6,500 nt of DNA from Actinomycetota bacterium. Lineage in GTDB: Bacteria; Cyanobacteriota; Vampirovibrionia; Obscuribacterales; Obscuribacteraceae. A program made the translations under genes and the position numbers. The stretch lies in assembly GCA_903970355.1 (NCBI GenBank), contig CAJCIF010000275.1, forward strand, positions 1-6,500. Direction: 5' to 3'. The notes beneath the pieces were generated by a model. That model was not told where the DNA came from. It saw nothing but the letters and a program-made list of their open reading frames with translations, and ran no database searches. Every line of letters starts with the position of its first letter. The stretch's first letter is position 1. This document shows positions 1 to 5,154 of this stretch, one piece after another.

Positions 1-97
1 AGAAGACAAAAGCTGACAACGTGTGCCGGTAGTTGACAGAAGACAAAAGCTGACAACGTGTGCCGGTAGTTGACAGAAGACAAAAGCTGACAACGTG
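1..97. repeat. 37-bp tandem repeat, 2.6 identical copies
   Basis: Copies lie at 1-37, 38-74 and 75-97 (partial), with no differences between them. The array may continue left of the window. Each unit holds an imperfect inverted repeat: CTGACAAC at 13-20 and GTTGACAG at 32-39 pair at 7 of 8 positions around an 11-base loop containing CCGG, so every unit could fold into a hairpin. The second arm runs two bases into the next unit. There are no unique spacers, so it is not a CRISPR array. It sits about 57 bases beyond the 3' end of the tRNA gene. Its function is unknown; perfect identity between copies suggests recent expansion. Confidence 0.9.
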
Positions 98-153
98 CTT
101 CTGACAAGCAAGACACTCATTCAGGAAGGCGTCGGAACAAAAGATGTGAAAAC

Positions 154-237
154 TGCCCTCGGAGGGATTCGAACCCTCAATCCCTTACGGGCATCGCATT
201 TTAAGTGCGACTCGTATACCAGTTCCGACACAAGGGC
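154..237 (-). tRNA. tRNA-Leu (anticodon UAA)
   Basis: On the minus strand the sequence folds as a class II tRNA. The acceptor stem GCCCTTG pairs with CGAGGGC with one G-U pair. The D arm contains GG in its loop. The anticodon stem TCGCA/TGCGA holds the loop CTTAAAA, giving anticodon TAA, which reads UUA leucine codons. A long variable arm (GCCC, GTAA loop, GGG) and the T arm GAGGG-TTCGAAT-CCCTC follow. The long variable arm, the anticodon and the A discriminator base (position 154) agree on leucine. CCA is not encoded, since the next transcribed bases are GTT, so it must be added after transcription. A -10-like ATTTTA (249-254, plus-strand reading) lies just upstream but has no good -35 partner. 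No hairpin terminator is evident downstream. Confidence 0.96.
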
Positions 238-310
238 GTGGAGGGTCTATTTTACAATCCTGGAGTCTAAGATGGTAGCCAGGTTGAGAAGTTTGATCTA
301 TTTGCAACTA

Positions 311-333
311 AAATTCCCAAAACTCGGGGATTT
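311..333 (-). terminator. weak candidate terminator of the membrane-protein gene
   Basis: About 24 bases past the stop codon of the minus-strand gene, AAATTCCC and GGGGATTT (plus-strand reading) form an 8-bp stem around a 7-base loop. The minus-strand transcript has one C-A mismatch in the stem, and its 3' arm runs into TTTTAG. This is a modest hairpin with a short U tract. The fold is slightly better on the plus strand, so the assignment is weak. Confidence 0.28.
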
Positions 334-356
334 CACAGCGCTTGAATACACAGACG

Positions 357-1481
357 TTAATATAGCGGTTTCTGAATAGCTCGCAGAGGCTCTTCTTGAG
401 CGCCTTCTGCCGTCCACTCTCCACCCAGACGTGGTATCGTCCATAGTGTGAACGCCAACCATAGAAGTCCGATCATTCTGTCGATATTTCGTTTCACATG
501 CACCGGATCGTGAACAAAATCGCCCCTCAATCCGGAAATGATCAATGTGATTGGATCTGAATGCAATAACGATCCGGTTTTAATCCAGGCAACGATTCGT
601 ATGAGCAAAAGGCTGACTGTGAGCCACGTTGTGAGGGCCAACACTGGTGAACTTAAATTGACGGTTTGGACCAGAATTGCACCATTTAGATCTTTTGCAA
701 TTTTGACTGGACGGCGAAGATAAAGACCAACTGCAAGACAGAATATTGCTGAAACTAAAACAGCAATTTGATTCTGTGTCCAGGCGGCCACCATGTAAAA
801 ACCAGCCAGGGACAACCATGTGCAAGTCAGGGCAAATTGCAATCGATCATTGATCGACCAGGCTTTCTTTCGCCAAACTTTGAAAAGTATGGCCCCGGAA
901 ACGATAAACCAAAATACCAAAACCAGCATAGGATCCGCGGCTTCACGTGCTCTTTCAGTTTGGTAGCGAGCCAGCAATTGATCCGAATCAAAATCACGAC
1001 CAAGCAAATCATAGTAATCATCACAAAATGACTTGTAGGAATCACTCGTTTCGAAATCGCGAATTCGCCAGCTTAAAAAGTTGGCCATCAATTCTTCGAA
1101 GAGATAACGGGTTGATTGCAGAAGGCTGAAAGAATAAGAATCTACGATACTCTGGCTGTTTTCAGCAGTGCTCTCAAGGGCTGCCGGATGCAAGAAGTTT
1201 GAGTCTTTTTCAAAATTTCTGTTTGCCCAGTTTCTAAGCGCTTCGAGAGCAGTGGCATTGCCAGGCGTATAGTCACTGCGCACCAGAATCATAGCCAACG
1301 TATATGAACGTGCTACCCGAGTGGATAGTGGAATGGTTATGTTCGGTTTGTGAGCATTGGGATAAGTGCTGGGAACGAGATCTCCCGCACTGCCATGAGG
1401 TTTGTTAAAGTACGCCATCATGAAAGAGATGATCGTTAAGATCACCGCTATCTGCGTAAAACGCCCTTTCTGACTGCTCAC
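357..1481 (-). CDS. unrecognised multi-pass membrane protein with an extracytoplasmic N-terminal domain
   Basis: This 374-residue protein matches no family that I recognise. Residues 11-25 form a first hydrophobic segment after a short basic N-terminus. A polar stretch of about 155 residues follows (26-182), rich in aromatic and acidic residues, including a Tyr/Asp cluster near 149-165. Five further hydrophobic segments lie near 184-201, 214-234, 237-255, 277-299 and 334-350, with basic clusters at 201-206 and 256-260. The simplest topology puts the polar region outside the cytoplasm, with a membrane-embedded C-terminal half. No catalytic motif stands out. The start is GTG; an in-frame stop lies 45 bases upstream, and only a weak GAGA-like site precedes the GTG. 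A later start at the Met-Met at residues 21-22 would remove most of the first hydrophobic segment and is less likely. The gene is divergent from the plus-strand genes. The reading frame is credible from its length and clear hydrophobic pattern. Confidence 0.8.
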   Translation of the reverse strand: MSSQKGRFTQIAVILTIISFMMAYFNKPHGSAGDLVPSTYPNAHKPNITIPLSTRVARSYTLAMILVRSDYTPGNATALEALRNWANRNFEKDSNFLHPAALESTAENSQSIVDSYSFSLLQSTRYLFEELMANFLSWRIRDFETSDSYKSFCDDYYDLLGRDFDSDQLLARYQTERAREAADPMLVLVFWFIVSGAILFKVWRKKAWSINDRLQFALTCTWLSLAGFYMVAAWTQNQIAVLVSAIFCLAVGLYLRRPVKIAKDLNGAILVQTVNLSSPVLALTTWLTVSLLLIRIVAWIKTGSLLHSDPITLIISGLRGDFVHDPVHVKRNIDRMIGLLWLAFTLWTIPRLGGEWTAEGAQEEPLRAIQKPLY

Positions 1482-1501
1482 TGTCTCGGCTGCCTGCGCA
1501 A

Positions 1502-1533
1502 TTCTATGAACGCTAATACTAGCAGGTCATGAC
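1502..1533 (-). promoter_or_regulatory. candidate promoter of the membrane-protein gene, over a palindrome
   Basis: On the minus strand, TAGAAT (1502-1507; five of six match to TATAAT) lies 18 bases after ATGACC (four of six match to TTGACA). Transcription would begin around 1495, leaving a leader of about 14 bases before the GTG at 1481. The perfect 10-bp palindrome GGTCATGACC (1525-1534) covers the -35 element and could be an operator. This is assigned by eye and is only moderately better than chance. Confidence 0.3.
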
Positions 1534-1641
1534 CGGAAGCTCATGGAAACTCGATTTAGCTGTATCGGAATTTATACTTTTGCACAGCGAAAAGGTGCGA
1601 CTTCTGAATCTGCCTCTTGGCATTTTATACCAATAAGACCA

Positions 1642-1721
1642 TTGCAATATTAGTATTGTAGATTTGTCGTATTGTCTTATAGTTTACCAGTTGTATTTAG
1701 TACTGTTAGACAAGTGTTCTT
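1642..1721 (+). repeat. octamer-periodic array A (consensus GTCGTATT)
   Basis: Read in steps of eight from 1650, the sequence gives ttagtatt, gtagattt, gtcgtatt, gtcttata, gtttacca and gttgtatt, then after a 1-base slip ttagtact. These match GTCGTATT at 6, 5, 8, 6, 2, 7 and 5 positions. Weaker units flank them on both sides, so the outer limits are approximate. The array ends roughly 145 bases before the GTG of the MshEN-type gene. Its core, 1666-1697, matches array B at 27 of 32 positions in the same orientation. It could be a decayed short tandem repeat or a cluster of protein-binding sites. Confidence 0.68.
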
Positions 1722-1735
1722 ATCGAATGATCGTG

Positions 1736-1787
1736 CCTGTTGGATCTATATATAGATAGAAGAACGCCAATTTTTCTATACAACAGG
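1736..1787. promoter_or_regulatory. nested palindromes upstream of the MshEN-type gene
   Basis: A perfect 14-bp palindrome, ATCTATATATAGAT (1744-1757), lies inside a wider inverted repeat of CCTGTTG (1736-1742) and CAACAGG (1781-1787). It could be an operator or a leader structure. The AT-rich palindrome could also overlap a -10 region, but no matching -35 was found. Short inverted repeats like the outer arms occur by chance at this scale, so only the 14-bp palindrome carries much weight. Confidence 0.3.
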
Positions 1788-1853
1788 TTGGATGAACTCA
1801 CACCTGCGACTTGCTCGGGCTCTGTCGTGTATGCTGATAAGCGGCTGGTTTTT

Positions 1854-1858
1854 AGGAA
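1854..1858 (+). promoter_or_regulatory. ribosome binding site AGGAA fixing a GTG start
   Basis: AGGAA lies 6 bases before the GTG at 1865, a normal spacing. This supports GTG as the real start. The nearest upstream ATG (1831) is in another frame, and its reading frame soon stops. Confidence 0.6.
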
Positions 1859-1864
1859 TTATCA

Positions 1865-2458
1865 GTGCACAAAATCTTATCTTTATTGAACCTTCCCGAA
1901 AGCGCTTCCAAGGATGCTGTAAAACAAGCCTATAGCGCTCTTAAGCGGAAACTGGACAATAAGAACTTCACAGCTGGATCCAAAGCAGCGATACAGGCAA
2001 CGACATGCCGAAACGCTCTGGAGAAGAGTTACAAACTATTCGACCAGAACAAAGATGATGGCGAAAAAGAAGTGCAAGCAAGTGGTGCTCCTGAGATGCG
2101 TCCTCGTTTGGGACAGCTCTGCGTAGCTTCAGGCATGATCTCAATGGAACAGCTTCAAGAAGCTGTCGAAGCTCAGGTGACTGAAAATCTGCCACTAGGG
2201 GAAGTGCTGCAGAAAAAGCAATTTATATCGCAAGCGGAGCTTGACGGATTATTACTAGGACAAGAGATCATCGACGTTCCAAGCGCTTGCAAAGACCCAG
2301 ATGGCATCCGCCTTGTCTTGTTTGATCTCGTCACTGAAGAAATGGTTTTGATCGCCCAGATGGAACAGAAGGCCCAGGGTAAACCAATTGGTGAATTGAT
2401 GTCTCGACATGGCTGGATCGATCCTGCTGTTTTGGAAGCTTTATCGCCCGATGTATAA
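1865..2458 (+). CDS. J-like helical domain fused to MshEN-type (GspE/PilB N-terminal-like) domain
   Basis: This 197-residue soluble protein starts at GTG after a well-placed ribosome binding site. Residues 1-60 resemble a J domain (leucine-rich helix 1, then DAVKQAYSALKRKL, then a last helix ALEKSYKLFD), but the diagnostic HPD tripeptide is absent, with LDN in its place. Residues 61-78 are a polar linker. Residues 81-104 fit the 24-residue MshEN motif (R81-L82-G83, V87, G90, I92, L97, Q104). After a 5-residue linker, residues 110-133 form a second 24-residue copy with P for R and Q119 for G. This 24-5-24 layout is that of the cyclic-di-GMP-binding N-terminal domains of MshE-like ATPases. A more diverged pair may follow (155-173 and 175-193, IGELMSRHGWIDPAVLEAL). 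No ATPase domain is attached. A c-di-GMP-responsive adaptor is plausible, but the weak second motif may mean a purely structural role. The HAD gene begins 124 bases later. Confidence 0.85.
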   Translation: MHKILSLLNLPESASKDAVKQAYSALKRKLDNKNFTAGSKAAIQATTCRNALEKSYKLFDQNKDDGEKEVQASGAPEMRPRLGQLCVASGMISMEQLQEAVEAQVTENLPLGEVLQKKQFISQAELDGLLLGQEIIDVPSACKDPDGIRLVLFDLVTEEMVLIAQMEQKAQGKPIGELMSRHGWIDPAVLEALSPDV

Positions 2459-2582
2459 GAAGACCTCAAAACGTAAAAAAGAGCTTCAAAATCGCTTCTA
2501 GAGCCGTCGCCCGAAAACGCCCACCAGTGGGCATTCTAGCCCTCGCTCTCAGAAAAGGAAACATAATATCTATTATCAGACT
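2459..2582 (+). other. intergenic region with a short hairpin, no clear terminator
   Basis: A perfect inverted repeat, GCCCAC-CA-GTGGGC (2519-2532), could fold with a 5-bp stem and 4-base loop, but no T-rich tract follows, so it is a poor intrinsic terminator. AGAGC and GCTCT flank it at a distance. AGGAA at 2556-2560 is too far (22 bases) from the next ATG to be its ribosome binding site. The AT-rich CATAAT (2562-2567) and TATTAT (2571-2576) resemble -10 elements and could give a very short leader, but no -35 was found. Confidence 0.3.
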
Positions 2583-3413
2583 ATGCCACCACTTCCATTC
2601 AAGCTTGCAGCAGTAGATCTAGACGGCACTCTTCTAGCAACAGACAAAACAATCAGCGACAAAAATGTTCAGGCGATCAAGAAACTTGAAGAAGCCGGCC
2701 TTACTGTTTTGATTGCATCAGGCAGAGAACATCTGAACTGTATTCGATACCATCGTCAACTAGAACTTAAAAGTCCGATCGTTTCTTTTCAAGGCGCTTT
2801 GGTAAAGCATCCCGGCACAGGTGAAGTCCTTCTTTCTTTAGGACTCGATCAAGATCTCGCTTACGAGATTCTCGAGCAATCGCAGCTCTTTGAAACGAAT
2901 GTCCTATACGGCAGTGAAAAAGGTGTCTACGCAACCAGCAGAAATAAATGGACAGAGCTCTACGAAAGAGTTACCGGTGAAGCAGCTCACATCATCGATT
3001 CCTGGGAAAACCTCGATGCCGGTACAGCGATCAAAATTCAATGGCTTGATGAACCCGCCCGTGTCTATCACATGCTAGAGCGGCTAGAGAACAGGATTTT
3101 GCGCGATTGCCAGGTGTGGTCGTACGATTCAATTGCCATTGAATTCGTCCGACAAGGAGTAACCAAAGCTACTGGTGTAGCCGCTGTTGCCGATCATCTA
3201 GGTATAAAAGCAAGTGAGTGTATTACGTTTGGGGATGCTGAAAACGACGCTGCCATGCTGTCTTGGGCTGGACTAGGCATAGCTATGCCTCATGGCCGTG
3301 ATGCAGCCAAAGAGGCAGCAAATATGGTGGCACCGCCTGGGCACCCTGACACGGCATTAGCAAGAGGGATCGATCTCGTTTTTGAAAAATACTCCAAAAC
3401 ACCGACAAGCTGA
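2583..3413 (+). CDS. Cof-type HAD-IIB family phosphatase
   Basis: A cytoplasmic haloacid-dehalogenase-superfamily hydrolase that probably dephosphorylates small phosphorylated metabolites such as sugar phosphates. All four catalytic motifs are present: motif I DLDGT at 12-16 (nucleophile D12, acid/base D14), motif II S46 in IASGR, motif III K195 in GVTKATGV, and motif IV GDAEND at 217-222. Residues between motifs II and III (about 85-190) correspond to the C2-type cap of the HAD-IIB/Cof group. The length, 276 residues, is typical. Two small departures from common family wording are visible: FQGA at 69-72 where many members have NGA, and AMPHGRDAAKEAA after motif IV where many have AMGNA. The start is ATG; no Shine-Dalgarno sequence lies at normal distance and no in-frame alternative exists close upstream. 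Substrate specificity cannot be read from sequence in this family. There is no obvious functional tie to its neighbours. Confidence 0.93.
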   Translation: MPPLPFKLAAVDLDGTLLATDKTISDKNVQAIKKLEEAGLTVLIASGREHLNCIRYHRQLELKSPIVSFQGALVKHPGTGEVLLSLGLDQDLAYEILEQSQLFETNVLYGSEKGVYATSRNKWTELYERVTGEAAHIIDSWENLDAGTAIKIQWLDEPARVYHMLERLENRILRDCQVWSYDSIAIEFVRQGVTKATGVAAVADHLGIKASECITFGDAENDAAMLSWAGLGIAMPHGRDAAKEAANMVAPPGHPDTALARGIDLVFEKYSKTPTS

Positions 3414-3440
3414 TTTGCCGACCCGTTGACTATTCCTATA

Positions 3441-3528
3441 TTCGTATGTTGTAACAGTGTCTCAGTCGTATTGTAGTATTGTTTACTAGTCGTATTATAT
3501 TCTCGTCGTATAGTGTTATAGTAGTATG
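3441..3528 (+). repeat. octamer-periodic array B (consensus GTCGTATT)
   Basis: Units in one 8-base register begin at 3441 (ttcgtatg), 3465 (gtcgtatt), 3473 (gtagtatt), 3489 (gtcgtatt), 3505 (gtcgtata), 3513 (gtgttata) and 3521 (gtagtatg). They match GTCGTATT at 6, 8, 7, 8, 7, 5 and 6 positions. Units between them (3449, 3457, 3481, 3497) are eroded, so the strongest spacing is 16 bases. Fainter register may extend to about 3544. It lies between the HAD gene and the MBOAT operon, ending roughly 160-175 bases before the MBOAT start. It shares a 32-bp core with array A. Confidence 0.72.
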
Positions 3529-3544
3529 GATGTACATTTGTATT

Positions 3545-3702
3545 TCGAGTCCTCAAGGTAGGATCGTCCACCCTGCCTCCGTCAGGCTCTTTGTAACCAG
3601 AGAAATTCTTAAAGTCACTGAGAGCCGCTCGCTGTTTGTTTCCTGGCTCAAACCCGTTACTATCAGAAGCTGCTTGAAAATTGTCTCTTCTGGTTCAAGT
3701 AC
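3545..3702 (+). other. leader region of the MBOAT operon with overlapping hairpins
   Basis: Two mutually exclusive folds are visible. AGGTAGG (3556-3562) pairs with CCTGCCT (3572-3578) through seven pairs including one G-U, around a 9-base loop. GCCT (3575-3578) instead pairs with AGGC (3584-3587), followed by TCTTTGT. This resembles an anti-terminator/terminator layout, but the second stem is only 4 bp and the T tract is short. No protein gene was found here; the open frame crossing it is out of frame with the MBOAT gene and starts within the repeat array. Confidence 0.25.
3636..3663 (+). promoter_or_regulatory. weak candidate promoter for the MBOAT operon
   Basis: TTGTTT (3636-3641) and TACTAT (3658-3663) are separated by 16 bases. 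They match the sigma-70 consensus at three and four of six positions. Transcription would begin near 3670, giving a leader of about 33 bases. This is a weak match found by eye. Confidence 0.22.
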
Positions 3703-5151
3703 TTGCTTTTCAATAGTCTTCAATATCTCCTCTTTTTGCCGTGCACCCTTCTTGCGTTTTGGCTCACACCAAAGCGCTTTCGTAATGTCGTTCTTCTCAT
3801 TGCTTGCTATGTCTTCTACATGAGCTGGAAGCCCATTTACGGGTTGCTCATGTTTGGTCTTACGGTCGGCAATTACTTCCTCGGCCTGGCGTTATCACGC
3901 TCCACCGCTCATAAGAAGCTGGTCCTGGTTCTTACTGTCGCCTTCAATTTGCTTGCCTTGGCGTTCTTTAAGTATGCCTATTTCGCCCGGGATATCCTGG
4001 CTGAAGCGCTGAAAGGATTGGGAACGACCGTGCCACCACTTGCGGTGCAAATCATTCTACCACTGGGAATTTCCTTTTTTGTTTTTGAATTTATTCACTA
4101 CGCAAGCGAGGTGTATAAAGGCGGCAAACCGGTTACTTCATTCCTTGACTTCGCCTTGTTTGCCAGTTTTTTCCCCACTCAAATAGCCGGTCCGATCAAA
4201 CGTTATCAAGACTTCGTACCTCAACTAACCAATCCGCATCCTGTCACGATGAGCACTGTCGAAGAAAGCGCTCGGCTAATCACTATAGGGCTTGTTAAAA
4301 AGATACTCTTTGCAGACTACCTGGCCATTGTCGTTCATAGCGCTTTCGAACATCCGGAACTGCTTTCTTCATTCGATCTCTGGCTTGCCGTCTATGCCTT
4401 CGCATACCAGATCTATTTCGATTTTTCAGCTTATACCGATATTGCACGCGGCTCGGCACTTTTGTTTGGATTTACCGTGCCACCCAATTTCAATTTGCCT
4501 TACTTCTCTTCTTCTATTGCGGAATTTTGGCGGCGTTGGCACATATCTCTTTCAACATGGCTGCGTGACTACCTCTTTATACCGTTGGGCGGCAGCCGGG
4601 GAAGCGCACTTTTCACCTATAGAAATCTGCTAATCACCATGGTGCTCGGTGGAATTTGGCATGGCGCTGCCGGTCACTTTGCCATTTGGGGCCTTTATCA
4701 AGGCGTTTTACTTGTTGCACATAGAGAATTCCGTAGTTTTTGCTCTCGCATTGAACTTCTCAAAAACATCACAGCATCAAAGACTTTTCATTACCTGTCC
4801 ATCATCGTCACCTTTCATGCCGTCTGCATTGGATGGGTATTCTTTCGGGCCGACTCAGTATCGCAAGCCATGGCAATCATCGCCAAGTTGCTTCTCATTC
4901 CCAGTGCTTCGACAATACCAGCCTGGTTGCTTACGATCACAAGTACAACGGAATCAACTGTCTTCCTTCTCCTGCCATTCATCTTGCTGACCATTTTGGC
5001 TGGCCAACTCTGGGCCTGGCACCGAAGCGAAAGCAAGAACATCAAACCAATTCCAAACTGGATTCAGGCGGTTGGCTTTGCTTCAGCGGCAACGCTTCTG
5101 ATTGTGCTCAGTCCCGATTTTGCTCCCAAGTTTATTTACTTCCAGTTCTAA
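3703..5151 (+). CDS. MBOAT-family membrane O-acyltransferase (AlgI/DltB-like)
   Basis: This 482-residue polytopic inner-membrane protein is predicted to carry acyl groups, usually acetyl, across the membrane for transfer to a surface polymer. Family marks include the N-terminus MLFNSLQYLLFLP, FKYAYF (89-94), ISFFVFEFIHYASEVYKGG (123-141), AGPIKRYQDF (162-171), FDFSAYTDIARGSALLFGF (239-257), FWRRWHISLSTWLRDYLFIPLGG (275-297, with H280) and GGIWHGAAGHFAIWG (316-330). H320 corresponds to the invariant MBOAT histidine. Ten or more hydrophobic segments are seen, and the length is usual for AlgI-type proteins. The start is TTG, chosen because the family N-terminus begins exactly there; no good Shine-Dalgarno sequence precedes it, so initiation may be weak or regulated. 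The downstream gene begins 3 bases after the stop and encodes the expected SGNH-like partner. The polymer acted on is unknown; no alginate or teichoic-acid genes are in the window. Confidence 0.95.
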   Translation: MLFNSLQYLLFLPCTLLAFWLTPKRFRNVVLLIACYVFYMSWKPIYGLLMFGLTVGNYFLGLALSRSTAHKKLVLVLTVAFNLLALAFFKYAYFARDILAEALKGLGTTVPPLAVQIILPLGISFFVFEFIHYASEVYKGGKPVTSFLDFALFASFFPTQIAGPIKRYQDFVPQLTNPHPVTMSTVEESARLITIGLVKKILFADYLAIVVHSAFEHPELLSSFDLWLAVYAFAYQIYFDFSAYTDIARGSALLFGFTVPPNFNLPYFSSSIAEFWRRWHISLSTWLRDYLFIPLGGSRGSALFTYRNLLITMVLGGIWHGAAGHFAIWGLYQGVLLVAHREFRSFCSRIELLKNITASKTFHYLSIIVTFHAVCIGWVFFRADSVSQAMAIIAKLLLIPSASTIPAWLLTITSTTESTVFLLLPFILLTILAGQLWAWHRSESKNIKPIPNWIQAVGFASAATLLIVLSPDFAPKFIYFQF

Positions 5152-5154
5152 GAT

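Larger units (their letters stand above)
1482..1864. other. 383-base divergent intergenic region
   Basis: This stretch separates the minus-strand membrane-protein gene from the plus-strand MshEN-type gene, so it should hold promoters for both. It contains a perfect 10-bp palindrome (GGTCATGACC, 1525-1534), a candidate minus-strand promoter, an octamer-periodic array (about 1642-1721), a 14-bp palindrome inside a wider inverted repeat (1736-1787), and the ribosome binding site of the next gene. No convincing protein gene was seen in it. No good -35/-10 pair was found for the plus-strand gene. Confidence 0.75.

Noticed and set aside
1..97. CRISPR array
   Set aside because: The 37-bp units abut directly with no unique spacers, and no cas genes are present.
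154..237. tRNA-linked attachment site for an integrated element
   Set aside because: No second copy of the tRNA 3' end was found in the window, and no integrase gene is present.
95..379. 94-residue plus-strand open frame
   Set aside because: It runs through the antisense strand of the tRNA-Leu gene and the end of the minus-strand membrane-protein gene. It has no family features, so it is a chance frame.
1831..1933. Short ATG frame overlapping the MshEN-type start
   Set aside because: It ends after about 34 codons, lies out of frame, and has no ribosome binding site of its own, whereas the GTG at 1865 has one.
2519..2532. Intrinsic terminator after the MshEN-type gene
   Set aside because: The hairpin is perfect but small and no T tract follows it.
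3290..3571. 93-residue minus-strand open frame with repeated YYNT-like segments
   Set aside because: Its apparent protein repeats come from translating the octamer array (8-bp units give a 24-bp, 8-residue period). The rest overlaps the HAD gene.
3479..3823. 114-residue plus-strand open frame
   Set aside because: It starts inside the repeat array and overlaps the MBOAT gene by 121 bases in another frame. It has no recognisable features.
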